Shown here: positions 32,645 through 41,379 of the stretch, in pieces | Layout: each line of letters starts with the position of its first letter | How positions within the stretch are numbered: position 1 is the first letter of the stretch | Assembly: GCA_020637445.1 (NCBI GenBank) | Contig: JACJVZ010000001.1 | Span: forward strand, 1,302,001-1,366,000 | DNA from: Calditrichota bacterium | GTDB lineage: Bacteria; Electryoneota; RPQS01 | Direction: 5' to 3' | Length of the DNA: 64,000 nucleotides | Position numbers and translations under genes: made by a program | The notes under the pieces: generated by a model | The model's input: the letters and a program-made list of their open reading frames with translations, nothing else | Told to the model about the DNA's origin: nothing | Database searches by the model: none

Positions 32645-33403
32645 TTACAAAACGGTCAAAATATCCGCATCACCGTCGGTTATGACGATGGTGTGTTCAA
32701 AATGCGCGGCGGTTTTTCGATCGCGAGTCAGGACGTCCCAATCGCCGATCATGTCCACTTCCGGTCCGCCCATCGCGATCATCGGCTCGATAGCGATGAC
32801 CATGTTCTTTCTGAGCAAAGGCCCTTTGCCGGGAAGTCCGTAGTTCGGGACTTGCGGGTCTTCCCACAGGCTTTTACCGATACCGTGTCCGACCAACTCA
32901 CGAATCACGGAGAAACCGTGTTTTTCGGCATGGGTTTGAACGGCGTGTCCGATGTTGGAAAGTCTCGCGCCGGCTCTCGCCTGAGCAATTCCCAAATCGA
33001 GGCATTCGCGCGTCACGCGCAGAAGTTCTGCTTCGCGCTCGCTGATTTGCCCGATTGCAAAAGTGCGCGCGCTGTCGGCATAGTAGCCTTCAAAGATCAC
33101 ACCCAAATCCAGTCCGATAATCTGTCCGTTCTCGATCTTGCGTCCGCGCGGCATGCCGTGCACGACTTCTTCGTTGATCGAAAAACAAACTGAATAGGGA
33201 AACTTGACTCCGTCCGCATTCGGATGATTTTTGAACGCGGGAATCGCGTTGTTGGATCGAATCGTCTCTTCAACGATCTTGTCCACGTCGTCGGCATTGG
33301 TCCCCGCGACCATCAGCGGCGCGGCGGCTTCAAACGCTTGCGCGAGAATTTGCCCGGCTTTGCGCATCAGGCGAATCTCCGCGTCCGACTTGATATGAAT
33401 CAT
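32645..33403 (-). CDS. map: Methionine aminopeptidase, type I
   Basis: The protein has 252 residues. Metal ligands are in GLDLGVIFEGYYADSARTF (two Asp), LVGHGIGKSLWEDP (His), IAIEPMIAM (Glu) and HFEHTIVIT (Glu after His). It removes the initiator Met. It overlaps adk by 4 bases and precedes infA by 15, the usual spc-operon place. Confidence 0.96.
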   Translation of the reverse strand: MIHIKSDAEIRLMRKAGQILAQAFEAAAPLMVAGTNADDVDKIVEETIRSNNAIPAFKNHPNADGVKFPYSVCFSINEEVVHGMPRGRKIENGQIIGLDLGVIFEGYYADSARTFAIGQISEREAELLRVTRECLDLGIAQARAGARLSNIGHAVQTHAEKHGFSVIRELVGHGIGKSLWEDPQVPNYGLPGKGPLLRKNMVIAIEPMIAMGGPEVDMIGDWDVLTRDRKTAAHFEHTIVITDGDADILTVL

Positions 33404-34086
33404 TCTCCGATGCCGTCCAGCTCAATCAGGACGCGGGCAAACACTTCGTTCGTTGTGCCGGTACCCGACACCGTTTTCAGCGCCCGCTTCCGTTTGTAAT
33501 AATCCAACAGGGGAGCCGTTTTATCCCGGTAAACCTGCAGGCGGGTTTTCACAGTCTCGGGCTTGTCGTCTTCGCGCTGTACGACGTTTGGCGTTTTCCC
33601 ATCCGGACATTTATGCGAACTGATCGCAGTTTGATCCAAATTGAGATTGAAAGTCGCACCGCAACTCAGGCAAACCCTGCGCGAGGCAAGTCGTTCGACG
33701 ATCTCTTCGTCCGGAACTTCAATCGACACGACAAAAGGCGTCGGCAAGTCGAATTCGGAGAGGAGATTTTCCAGCGCGTCCGCTTGCGGAATCGTGCGGG
33801 GGAATCCGTCAAAGATCGCACCGCGTGCCGTATCCGGCTTGGAAAGGCGGGAGCGTACCAAATCAATCAAAAGGTCGTCACCTACCAGCTCACCGCGGCC
33901 CATGACTTCCTGAACTTGCTTTCCCAACTCAGACTGCGCTTGCACTTCCGCGCGGAGAATATCTCCGGTTGAAATATGCGGAACCTTGAGTGATTCAACC
34001 AGCTTCTTAGCTTGGGTCCCTTTACCTACACCGACCGCTCCCAGCAAAATAATCGAATAGCGGCCAATCGACAACGCAGAGCACAT
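33400..34086 (-). CDS. adk: Adenylate kinase
   Basis: The protein has 228 residues. The P-loop GAVGVGKGTQ departs from the usual GPPGAGKGTQ in the second and third positions. FDGFPRTIPQA is the NMP-binding motif. The lid has a Cys set (CLSCGATF...HKCPDGK), suggesting a zinc-bound lid. DKTAPLLDYYKRK follows. It makes two ADP from ATP and AMP. It lies 7 bases after secY. Confidence 0.94.
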   Translation of the reverse strand: MCSALSIGRYSIILLGAVGVGKGTQAKKLVESLKVPHISTGDILRAEVQAQSELGKQVQEVMGRGELVGDDLLIDLVRSRLSKPDTARGAIFDGFPRTIPQADALENLLSEFDLPTPFVVSIEVPDEEIVERLASRRVCLSCGATFNLNLDQTAISSHKCPDGKTPNVVQREDDKPETVKTRLQVYRDKTAPLLDYYKRKRALKTVSGTGTTNEVFARVLIELDGIGE

Positions 34087-34093
34087 AGCGGAA

Positions 34094-35422
34094 TTACATT
34101 CTTCGGCGCCCGCGGATACGACCGGACTTCATAATTCCGTCGTAGTGCCGCATCACCAAGTGAGATTCAATTTGCTGAAGAGTATCGAGCGCAACACCCA
34201 CGATAATCAGAAGTCCCGTGCCGCCGAAGAACTGCGCGACGTTGTAGGACACTCCGAATTGCCGAATAAAGATCGTCGGCAACATGGCGATGATGCCCAA
34301 GAAGATCGCGCCCGGAAGCGTGACCTTCGACAAAATATTGTCAATAAAATCTGAAGTCTGCTTGCCCGGACGGATACCGGGAATAAACCCGCCGTTCTTC
34401 TTCATATTGTCGGCCAAATCGACGGGGTTCAAAATGATGGCCGTGTAGAAGTACGTGAAGAAGACGATCAGCAGGAAAGTCATCGTCATATATACGAAAC
34501 TCTGCACACCGAAGGCCTCCACGAGATAATCACGGAAGCCGCCTTCGGGAAGGAAAGTTGCGATGGACGACGGAACGAACATGATCGACTGCGCAAAGAT
34601 GATCGGCATCACGCCAGCGGAATTGACGCGCAGCGGGATGTGCGTCGAGACGCCGCCGTATTGCTTACGCCCGACGTTGCGCTTGGCATACTGCACCGGA
34701 ATCTTGCGCACGCCCTGAGTCAAAACGACGACCGAAGCCGTGATGACGAACAGCAGGACGAGGAAGATGGCTTCCATCACGATATGACGCTGACCAGTGG
34801 CCACCATCTGGAATTCTTCGATGATCGCCTGTGGCAGGGTATTGATGATACCCACCATGATGATCAACGAAATACCGTTTCCGATACCGCGTTCCGTGAT
34901 CTGCTCGCCGAGCCACATGATAAACGTGGTACCTGCGGCCAGCGTGATCATCGTCAACATGTTGAAGCCGAAGCCAGCTTCCGGAACAACCGGAACACCC
35001 GACGGCGAAACGAGACGCGTCAAGAACACGGACACACCACCCGCCTGCATCGCGGACAAGATGACGGTGCCGTAACGGGTAAGCTGGGTAATTTTCTTGC
35101 GGCCCTCTTCCCCTTCCTTTTGCAATTTCTGGAAGTAGGGAACGACCGACCCCATCAACTGGAAGATAATCGAGGCCGAGATGTAGGGCATAATACCGAG
35201 GGCGAAAACGGTTGCGCGTTCAAACGCACCACCGACGAACATGTCATACAGGCCGAACAGCGTGGTGCGATTGGCCGCCATGAACTCGCCCAAGGCGCTG
35301 GCGTTGATTCCGGCCAGCGGAACGTGACCGCCGATGCGGTACACGAACAAAATCAGCAACGTGAACAGAATGCGGTCACGCAGCTCAGGAATTTTGAAAA
35401 TGTTCGAGAAACGGTCTAGCAT
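34094..35422 (-). CDS. secY: Protein translocase subunit SecY
   Basis: The protein has 442 residues with ten spans. Motifs: RILFTLLILFVYRIGGHVPLAGI at the start, GIMPYISASIIFQLM at the plug/TM2, GNGISLIIMVGI, and VSTHIPLRVNSAGVMPIIFAQSI. Its ATG overlaps the rplO stop (TAATG). It forms the SecYEG channel with SecE (60379-60561). Confidence 0.97.
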   Translation of the reverse strand: MLDRFSNIFKIPELRDRILFTLLILFVYRIGGHVPLAGINASALGEFMAANRTTLFGLYDMFVGGAFERATVFALGIMPYISASIIFQLMGSVVPYFQKLQKEGEEGRKKITQLTRYGTVILSAMQAGGVSVFLTRLVSPSGVPVVPEAGFGFNMLTMITLAAGTTFIMWLGEQITERGIGNGISLIIMVGIINTLPQAIIEEFQMVATGQRHIVMEAIFLVLLFVITASVVVLTQGVRKIPVQYAKRNVGRKQYGGVSTHIPLRVNSAGVMPIIFAQSIMFVPSSIATFLPEGGFRDYLVEAFGVQSFVYMTMTFLLIVFFTYFYTAIILNPVDLADNMKKNGGFIPGIRPGKQTSDFIDNILSKVTLPGAIFLGIIAMLPTIFIRQFGVSYNVAQFFGGTGLLIIVGVALDTLQQIESHLVMRHYDGIMKSGRIRGRRRM

Positions 35423-35856
35423 TAGGCGGCCACGCTACCACCGGCGGCGGTGATTTTTTCTGCGGCTGCCTTAGAGACGGTGCACAGCGAAATCTGATAC
35501 GCGCGATCGGCGTCGCCCATCGCGAGAACTTTCACGGCAGAGTCTGCGTAACGGATCAAACCGGCTTTTTTGAGGGCTTCGGGAGTCACAGTAGTATCCG
35601 GGAGCTTTTTCAGATCACGCAGATTGACCACTTCCGTGAACTCGGCCCAAACATTGGTAAAGCCGCGTTTGGGGAGACGGCGATACAAAGGCATCTGACC
35701 GCCTTCAAAACCGCGCCTCAGCACGGAACCCGAGCGGGAGTAATATCCTTTTTCACCACGACCGGAGGTACCGCCGACGCCGGAACCGGGGCCGCGGCCA
35801 AGTCGCTTCTTCGAGTGCGTGGAGCCCTTCGCGGGGGTGAGCTTATCCATTCCCAT
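35422..35856 (-). CDS. rplO: Ribosomal protein L15
   Basis: The protein has 144 residues from ATG 35856, which overlaps the rpmD stop (TAATG); AAGGAG is 10 bases upstream. Core: KRLGRGPGSGVGGTSGRGEKG and FEGGQMPLYRRLPKRGF. Late assembly protein of the large subunit. Confidence 0.95.
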   Translation of the reverse strand: MGMDKLTPAKGSTHSKKRLGRGPGSGVGGTSGRGEKGYYSRSGSVLRRGFEGGQMPLYRRLPKRGFTNVWAEFTEVVNLRDLKKLPDTTVTPEALKKAGLIRYADSAVKVLAMGDADRAYQISLCTVSKAAAEKITAAGGSVAA

Positions 35857-36053
35857 TAGCGTGAAGCTCCTTCGTTGACTTGCTTCCATTCAAGCATGTG
35901 CGGAATCTTGGCAATCATGCCGCGAACCGCTTCATTGTCAGGAAGCACGCGCGTTTCATTCAGGCGGTGAAAACCGAGCGCCGTGACGATCTTCCTGTGG
36001 AAGTAAGGCCGGGTAGCGACGCTGCGGACAAGTTTGACTTCGAGCTTTGCCAT
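35856..36053 (-). CDS. rpmD: Ribosomal protein L30
   Basis: The protein has 65 residues: LEVKLVRSVATRPYFHRKIVTALGFHRLNETRVLPD. Standard place between rpsE and rplO. Confidence 0.94.
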   Translation of the reverse strand: MAKLEVKLVRSVATRPYFHRKIVTALGFHRLNETRVLPDNEAVRGMIAKIPHMLEWKQVNEGASR

Positions 36054-36103
36054 GATACGAGATTAGAAGTGAGCGAACAGCAAAGCTGCGCACTCGGACT
36101 TTC

Positions 36104-36649
36104 TTAGAGAGTGAATACTTCTTTTACGGTGATTCCGCGACGCGACGCAACCATACGCGCGTCATTCATTTCGTCCAGCGCGCGGAAGACGGCTTTGACG
36201 ACGTTATGAGGATTGTTCGTTCCCATCACCTTGGTCAACACGTCACGAACACCCAAGCACTCCATGACCATACGCACGGAACCACCGGCAATCACGCCGG
36301 TACCGGCGGAGGCGGGGCGAAGCAGGATTTTGCCTGCGCCGAACTTACCGTGGGTGGCGTGCGGCAGAGTCTGTCCCAGCAAGGGATAGCGCTTCATGCT
36401 GCGTTTTGCGGCTTCTGTGCCTTTACGAATTGCATCGGCGACTTCATTGGCTTTGCCCAGTCCGAAACCGGCACGGCCATGACCGTCACCCACGATGACG
36501 ATGGCATTAAACGAAAAATTTCGACCGCCCTTAACGACTTTGGCGACACGGTTAACCGCTACGAGTTTTTCGAGCAGGGATTCGCCGCCGGCATATTCGG
36601 CGGGTCGGTCTTCGCGGTCGCGTCCGCGGCGAGGATTGTTACCGTTCAT
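36104..36649 (-). CDS. rpsE: Ribosomal protein S5
   Basis: The protein has 181 residues: LEKLVAVNRVAKVVKGGRNFSFNAIVIVGDG and GRAGFGLGKANEVADAIRKGTEAAKR, then SAGTGVIAGGSVRMVMECLGVRDVLTK. It has roles in decoding accuracy and mRNA unwinding at the entry site. Confidence 0.97.
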   Translation of the reverse strand: MNGNNPRRGRDREDRPAEYAGGESLLEKLVAVNRVAKVVKGGRNFSFNAIVIVGDGHGRAGFGLGKANEVADAIRKGTEAAKRSMKRYPLLGQTLPHATHGKFGAGKILLRPASAGTGVIAGGSVRMVMECLGVRDVLTKVMGTNNPHNVVKAVFRALDEMNDARMVASRRGITVKEVFTL

Positions 36650-36665
36650 CTACGCTTGCTGTGGA

Positions 36666-37037
36666 TTAGAATTTCAGGCCGCCCTTGCGCGCGCCTTCGG
36701 CCACTGCTTTGACGCGGCCATGATAGGGGAAACCGTTGCGGTCAAACACGACGGTTTCAATGGATTTTTCGCGAGCTTTCTTGGCGCACATTTCACCGAC
36801 GATCTCGGCGACTTGAGTCGGGTTCTTGCCGCTGACTTCGGCCTTCAAATCAGGCGAAAGCGACGAAACACCCAACAGCGTCTGCCCGGACACGTCATCG
36901 ACGAGCTGCGCGTACATGTGCGCGACACTGCGATAGATAACCATGCGCGGACGGTCGGCCGTGCCGTTGACGACCTTACGAATGTGAAGTTTGCGGCGCT
37001 CGCGGGCGCGCGTACGAATGGCGATTTTTCTGGACAC
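36666..37037 (-). CDS. rplR: Ribosomal protein L18
   Basis: The protein has 123 residues and a GTG start. Core: RPRMVIYRSVAHMYAQLVDDVSGQTL and VVFDRNGFPYHGRVKAVAEGARKGGLKF. It binds 5S rRNA together with L5. Confidence 0.96.
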   Translation of the reverse strand: MSRKIAIRTRARERRKLHIRKVVNGTADRPRMVIYRSVAHMYAQLVDDVSGQTLLGVSSLSPDLKAEVSGKNPTQVAEIVGEMCAKKAREKSIETVVFDRNGFPYHGRVKAVAEGARKGGLKF

Positions 37038-37069
37038 GGATGGATCCGTTATCTACAATGAATTAAAAC

Positions 37070-37606
37070 TTACTTGCCTGTCTTGCCGGCCTTGCGGTGA
37101 ATCCGCTCGCCGGTGTACATAATGCCCTTGCCTTTGTAAGGCTCCGGCTTGCGGACCGAACGAATCGTGGCGGCGACTTGTCCGACCATTTCACGGTCGG
37201 CGCCGCTGACGGCGATCGTCGTCGGGCCAGTCACGTCCGCCTTGACTTCAGGTGGAATCACCACAAAAACCGGGTGGCTGTAGCCGACGTTCAGAAGAAT
37301 GCCGCGCTTTTTGGCTTCAACCTTGAAGCCGACGCCGACGATTTGCAGTTCCTTTTTGAAGCCATCGGTGACGCCGACGACCATGTTATTCAACAAGGCG
37401 CGCGTCAATCCGTGAAGCTGACGATGTTCCTTACCATCAGTGGGACGATGACAGGTGAGGACACCTTCATCGAGCTTGATGGCGATATCGCGATGGAACG
37501 TGCGCGAAAGCTGGCCCTTGGGTCCCTTGATCGAGACTTCTGAGCCGTTTAGCTTGATTTCAACCCCTTTGGGGACTTTTATGGGAGCGCGACCGACGCG
37601 TGACAC
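37070..37606 (-). CDS. rplF: Ribosomal protein L6
   Basis: The protein has 178 residues. GTG start with GGAG 7 bases upstream. Core: MSRVGRAPIKVPKGVE and the C-terminal RKPEPYKGKGIMYTGERIHRKAGKTGK. It lies near the factor-binding stalk base. Confidence 0.96.
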   Translation of the reverse strand: MSRVGRAPIKVPKGVEIKLNGSEVSIKGPKGQLSRTFHRDIAIKLDEGVLTCHRPTDGKEHRQLHGLTRALLNNMVVGVTDGFKKELQIVGVGFKVEAKKRGILLNVGYSHPVFVVIPPEVKADVTGPTTIAVSGADREMVGQVAATIRSVRKPEPYKGKGIMYTGERIHRKAGKTGK

Positions 37607-37629
37607 AACTTATCTCCGTAGAAATTGAA

Positions 37630-38025
37630 TTACCAGACTTCAGCCAGAACTTCGCCGCCGATGCCCGCGCGACGCGCTTGATTGCCCGTGAGCAAACCTT
37701 GCGGCGTCGTCAAAATAGCGGTACCCAAACCGTTCAGCACACGCGGAATTTCGGTGTGGTTAACGTAACGGCGAAGGCCGGGTGTGGAAACACGGCGCAG
37801 TCCGCGAATGGCGGACTCACCGTTCGTATATTTTAGATAGACACGAATAAAACCCTGCGGGCCTTCATCGACGTGCACGTAGTCACGGATGTAATAGGCC
37901 TCAAGCAGCACACGTGCGAGACTGTGCTTCATTTTCGAGTAAGGAATATCCACGTGGGTCTTACGCGCGTTGATCGCGTTTCGTACGCGAGTCAGGAAAT
38001 CAGCAATCGGATCTGTTGTCGGCAT
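37630..38025 (-). CDS. rpsH: Ribosomal protein S8
   Basis: The protein has 131 residues: DPIADFLTRVRNAINARKTHVDIPYSKMK and the C-terminal ATPQGLLTGNQARRAGIGGEVLAEVW. Central-domain assembly protein; in E. coli it represses the spc operon. Confidence 0.96.
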   Translation of the reverse strand: MPTTDPIADFLTRVRNAINARKTHVDIPYSKMKHSLARVLLEAYYIRDYVHVDEGPQGFIRVYLKYTNGESAIRGLRRVSTPGLRRYVNHTEIPRVLNGLGTAILTTPQGLLTGNQARRAGIGGEVLAEVW

Positions 38026-38040
38026 GGTTGTATTTCGTGC

Positions 38041-38226
38041 TTACCAACTTGACTTTACGACACCCGGAATATCACCGGCGTGGGCGAGATCGCGGAAACA
38101 GAGACGGCACAGGCCGAACTTGCGATACACGGCACGGGGACGGCCGCACTTACGGCAGCGCGTGTAGGCACGCACTTTGAATTTCGGGGTTTTCTTCGCT
38201 TTCGCGATCATGCAGGCTTTAGCCAT
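38041..38226 (-). CDS. rpsZ: Ribosomal protein S14, zinc-binding short form
   Basis: The protein has 61 residues with Cys pairs CRKC and CRLC (zinc ribbon), ending DLAHAGDIPGVVKSSW. The short zinc form is what is seen here, not the longer Cys-free rpsN. Confidence 0.95.
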   Translation of the reverse strand: MAKACMIAKAKKTPKFKVRAYTRCRKCGRPRAVYRKFGLCRLCFRDLAHAGDIPGVVKSSW

Positions 38227-38247
38227 GGTACGGAATAGCTATTTAGA

Positions 38248-38949
38248 TTATGCCGCGGCAGCGACTTTCTTTTCTTCACGCTTGCGGAACGGAAGGCCGA
38301 GTTGTTTGAGCAGCTCGTAGGCTTCCTTGTCCGACTTGGCAGAGGTGACAAACGTAACATCCATTCCGCGAATCTTCTCGATCTTGTCGAGGTCGATTTC
38401 GGGGAAGATAATTTGTTCGCGCAATCCCAACGAGAAGTTGCCGCGTCCGTCGAAACCACGATCGGGCAAACCGCGGAAGTCGCGGATACGCGGCGTAGCC
38501 ATCGAGATGAAGCGGTCAAGGAACTCCCACATCTGCGTGCGGCGCAGCGTGACGAACACGCCCACGGGCATGCCTTCGCGCAGCTTGAAGTTCGAGACCG
38601 ACTTGCGCGCCTTGGCGACGGCGGGTTTTTGTCCGGTGATCGAAGCGACTTCTTTGACGATACTCTCGACTACGCGCGGGTTTTGCGTCGCATCACCGCA
38701 GCCGACGTTAATCGTAATTTTCAAGAGGCGCGGAAGCTCCATCGGATTGGAGTATCCGAAGGTCTTCTTTAAGCCGGGAATCACGTTGTCGTTGTAGTGC
38801 GCGAGCACGCGGGGAACGTAGCCTTTCGGAAGAGCCGGACGCTCACCGGCGACATTCAGTCCGCCGCCCTTGCTTCCACCCTTCGCGGGCTTGCCTTGCG
38901 GCGCTCCGCCGCCCTTTGCTGGTTTGGCCTTTGCCTTATCTGCGCTCAT
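38248..38949 (-). CDS. rplE: Ribosomal protein L5 with a Lys/Ala/Gly-rich N-terminal extension
   Basis: The protein has 233 residues, about 50 more than usual. Residues 1-42 are low complexity (SADKAKAKPAKGGGAPQGKP, then AKGGSKGGGLN). The normal L5 fold starts at about 43 (PRVLAHYNDNVIPGLKKTFGYSN) with KITINVGCGDA and TGQKPAVAKARKSVSNFKLREG. The start overlaps the rplX stop by one base, and no better internal start is evident. It binds 5S rRNA and the P-site tRNA. Confidence 0.93.
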   Translation of the reverse strand: MSADKAKAKPAKGGGAPQGKPAKGGSKGGGLNVAGERPALPKGYVPRVLAHYNDNVIPGLKKTFGYSNPMELPRLLKITINVGCGDATQNPRVVESIVKEVASITGQKPAVAKARKSVSNFKLREGMPVGVFVTLRRTQMWEFLDRFISMATPRIRDFRGLPDRGFDGRGNFSLGLREQIIFPEIDLDKIEKIRGMDVTFVTSAKSDKEAYELLKQLGLPFRKREEKKVAAAA

Positions 38950-39272
38950 TATTCGGGAATCATTTCGTTAGACACGCGGGCCACACGGACTCGCTTGTTG
39001 CCTTCTGCGGTCTTCAACACGGCATGGCCCACACGGGTCGGCTTGCCGCTTTTGGGATCAATCAGCATCACGTTGGAAACGTGAATAGTACCTTCGCGCT
39101 TGACGATGCCGCCCTGCTGGTTTTGCTGGTTGGGCTTGGTATGGCGCATAATGAAGTTCACGCCTTCGACGACGATGCGCTTCTTGTCGGGAAAGACCTT
39201 GAGGACTTTTCCGCGCTTGCCGCGATCGTTACCGGCGGTGACTTGCACCATGTCATTCTTACGGATTTTCAT
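38949..39272 (-). CDS. rplX: Ribosomal protein L24
   Basis: The protein has 107 residues. KOW motif VQVTAGNDRGKRGKVLKVFPDKKRIVVEGVNF, split here at the Lys/Val boundary as VQVTAGNDRGKRGKVL plus the following strand. Assembly initiator of the large subunit. Confidence 0.96.
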   Translation of the reverse strand: MKIRKNDMVQVTAGNDRGKRGKVLKVFPDKKRIVVEGVNFIMRHTKPNQQNQQGGIVKREGTIHVSNVMLIDPKSGKPTRVGHAVLKTAEGNKRVRVARVSNEMIPE

Positions 39273-39281
39273 AGCGGTTCC

Positions 39282-39650
39282 TTAGAGCACCTCAGGCGCC
39301 AGCGAAACGATCTTCATGAACTGCTTATCGCGCAATTCGCGCGCGACCGGTCCGAAGATACGCGTTCCAATGGGCTCATTATCCTTGTTGATCAACACCG
39401 CGGCGTTTTCGTCGAAACGGATGTACGATCCGTCGGGACGGCGCACTTCCTTCGATGTGCGCACGATTACGGCGCGCGCCTTCGAGCCCTTCTTCATATT
39501 CGAATTCGGGATCGCGGTACGAACGGAAACCATGATGATATCGCCGACCGAAGCCGAGCGACGGCCCGTGCCGCCGTAGATACGGAAACAGCGGACTTTC
39601 TTTGCGCCGGTGTTATCGGCGACATTGAGAACTGTATATTCCTGAATCAT
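39282..39650 (-). CDS. rplN: Ribosomal protein L14
   Basis: The protein has 122 residues: MIQEYTVLNVADNTGAKKVRC and RTSKEVRRPDGSYIRFDENAAVLIN, ending FMKIVSLAPEVL. Inter-subunit bridge protein and first gene of the spc group. Confidence 0.97.
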   Translation of the reverse strand: MIQEYTVLNVADNTGAKKVRCFRIYGGTGRRSASVGDIIMVSVRTAIPNSNMKKGSKARAVIVRTSKEVRRPDGSYIRFDENAAVLINKDNEPIGTRIFGPVARELRDKQFMKIVSLAPEVL

Positions 39651-39653
39651 GGC

Positions 39654-39947
39654 TTACTTCTTCTTCTCAATGATTTCGACCAGACGCCAGTTTTTGCGCT
39701 TCGAGATCGGGCGCGTTTCCATGATCCGCACCTTGTCCCCGATATTGCATTCGTTCTGGCTGTCTTCGGCCATGAACTTTTTGGTCAACTTGATGTATTT
39801 GCCGAACAAGGGATGTTTGACGCGGCGCTCGACTTTGACGACGATCGTCTTTTGCATTTTGTTCGAGACCACGACTCCGACGCGGGTCTTGCGCAGGCCG
39901 CGAGCTTCGCTGACGGCATTGTCTTTTAGAACGGCGACTTCGCTCAT
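39654..39947 (-). CDS. rpsQ: Ribosomal protein S17
   Basis: The protein has 97 residues: KTRVGVVVSNKMQKTIVVKVER and GDKVRIMETRPISKRKNWRLVEIIEKKK. It overlaps rpmC by 4 bases. Confidence 0.96.
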   Translation of the reverse strand: MSEVAVLKDNAVSEARGLRKTRVGVVVSNKMQKTIVVKVERRVKHPLFGKYIKLTKKFMAEDSQNECNIGDKVRIMETRPISKRKNWRLVEIIEKKK

Positions 39948-40186
39948 TTCGCATTCCCTTTCGCTGCACGCAAACCGAGTTCGTGTTCGCGAATCACGGT
40001 GCGCAGGCGCGCGATATCGCGGCGAACGCCTTTGACGCGCGCGGTGTTGGGCAACTGACCGGCATCAAGCTGAAAGCGCAGTGCTTCCAGATTATCTTCG
40101 GTCTCAACGAGTCTGTTTTGAAGCTCGTTCGGAGTGAGTTCCTTCAACTCCGTCATTCTTTGTGGTCTTGCGTTTCCTGATGCCAT
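39944..40186 (-). CDS. rpmC: Ribosomal protein L29
   Basis: The protein has 80 residues: MTELKELTPNELQNRLVETEDNLEALRFQ then RLRTVIREHELGL. A leading MASGNARPQR segment makes it slightly longer than typical; ATG 40156 (the second Met) is an alternative start. Confidence 0.9.
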   Translation of the reverse strand: MASGNARPQRMTELKELTPNELQNRLVETEDNLEALRFQLDAGQLPNTARVKGVRRDIARLRTVIREHELGLRAAKGNAK

Positions 40187-40192
40187 ACTTGC

Positions 40193-40612
40193 TTACGAGT
40201 GAGCGATTTCGCGCTCGACAAACTTGGTTTTAATGGGCAGCTTCTGTGCTGCAAGGCGAAGCGCTTCGCGCGCGAGATCGCGGCTGACGCCTTCGAGTTC
40301 AAAAAGGATACGACCGGGGCGAATCACGGCCGCGTAAAATTCCGTCGCGCCCTTACCCTTACCCTGACGGACTTCGAGCGGCTTCTTAGAAACCGGCTTG
40401 TCCGGGAAGACGCGAATCCAAACCTTACCGCCGCGCTTGATGTGACGGGTCATGGCGATACGGGCCGCTTCGATTTGACGCGACGTCATCCAGCAATCGT
40501 CCATCGCTTTCAAGCCATATTCACCGAAGGAAACATCACAGCCGCAGTAGTCATACCCCTTGCGGCGGCGGCGCTGTTGCTTACGGAATTTAAGTCGTTT
40601 GGGAGTCAGCAT
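40193..40612 (-). CDS. rplP: Ribosomal protein L16
   Basis: The protein has 139 residues: MLTPKRLKFRKQQRRRRKG and ARIAMTRHIKRGGKVWIRVFPDKPV. It aids A-site tRNA placement. Confidence 0.97.
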   Translation of the reverse strand: MLTPKRLKFRKQQRRRRKGYDYCGCDVSFGEYGLKAMDDCWMTSRQIEAARIAMTRHIKRGGKVWIRVFPDKPVSKKPLEVRQGKGKGATEFYAAVIRPGRILFELEGVSRDLAREALRLAAQKLPIKTKFVEREIAHS

Positions 40613-40624
40613 TGCTATTCAATA

Positions 40625-41377
40625 TCAGTTGGATTGACGACGGTCACGATCCCGTCCGCGTCCCCGGTCACGACCGCGGTCGCGTTCCGGACGGAAATTA
40701 TCGGGCGCGTTGTCAGGACGCTCGATCGCGTCCGGACCGTTAACTTTGCCCTTGCCGATCACTTCACCGCGGCAGATCCAGACCTTGACGCCGATGGTGC
40801 CATAGGTCGTGCGGGCGACCGACAGCGCGTAATCGATGTCGGCACGCAGTGTGTGCAATGGGGTGCGGCCTTCTTTGTAGCCTTCGGTACGGGACATTTC
40901 AGCACCGCCCAAACGGCCGGACACGAGCACCTTGATGCCTTCGGCGCCCATGCGCATCGTGGTTTGAATCGCCTTCTTCATCGCGCGGCGGAAGGAAACA
41001 CGTCCTTCGAGCTGCTGCGCAATCATGTCGGCCACGAGTTTGGCTTCAAGCTCGGGACGCTTGATTTCGTAAATATTTACCTGTACGTCGCGCTTGGTGA
41101 GCTTTTTCAGCTCCGCCTTGAGCTTATCGACTTCGGAACCTTTGCGACCGATGACGATACCCGGACGCGCGGTGCGAATCGTGAGCGTCAGCATCTTCGG
41201 CGTGCGCTCGAACGTGACTCCCGCAACCGAAGCGCCTTTCAAGCGCTGCATCAAATACTTGCGGAGATAAAGGTCTTCTTCGAGCTTGTCGGCGAAATTG
41301 CGTTCATCGAACCAGTGACTGTTCCATGTGCGAATAATGCCGGTGCGAAGGCCGATGGGATTAACTTTTTGACCCAC
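40625..41377 (-). CDS. rpsC: Ribosomal protein S3 with Arg/Asp-rich C-terminal tail
   Basis: The protein has 250 residues: MGQKVNPIGLRTGIIRTWNSHWF, the KH domain (GIVIGRKGSEVDKLKAEL) and the RMGAEGIKVLVSGRLGGAEMSRTE block. The last 25 residues are an RD/RG-rich tail (RPERDRGRDRGRGRDRDRRQ). It shapes the mRNA entry site. Confidence 0.96.
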   Translation of the reverse strand: MGQKVNPIGLRTGIIRTWNSHWFDERNFADKLEEDLYLRKYLMQRLKGASVAGVTFERTPKMLTLTIRTARPGIVIGRKGSEVDKLKAELKKLTKRDVQVNIYEIKRPELEAKLVADMIAQQLEGRVSFRRAMKKAIQTTMRMGAEGIKVLVSGRLGGAEMSRTEGYKEGRTPLHTLRADIDYALSVARTTYGTIGVKVWICRGEVIGKGKVNGPDAIERPDNAPDNFRPERDRGRDRGRGRDRDRRQSN

Positions 41378-41379
41378 GA

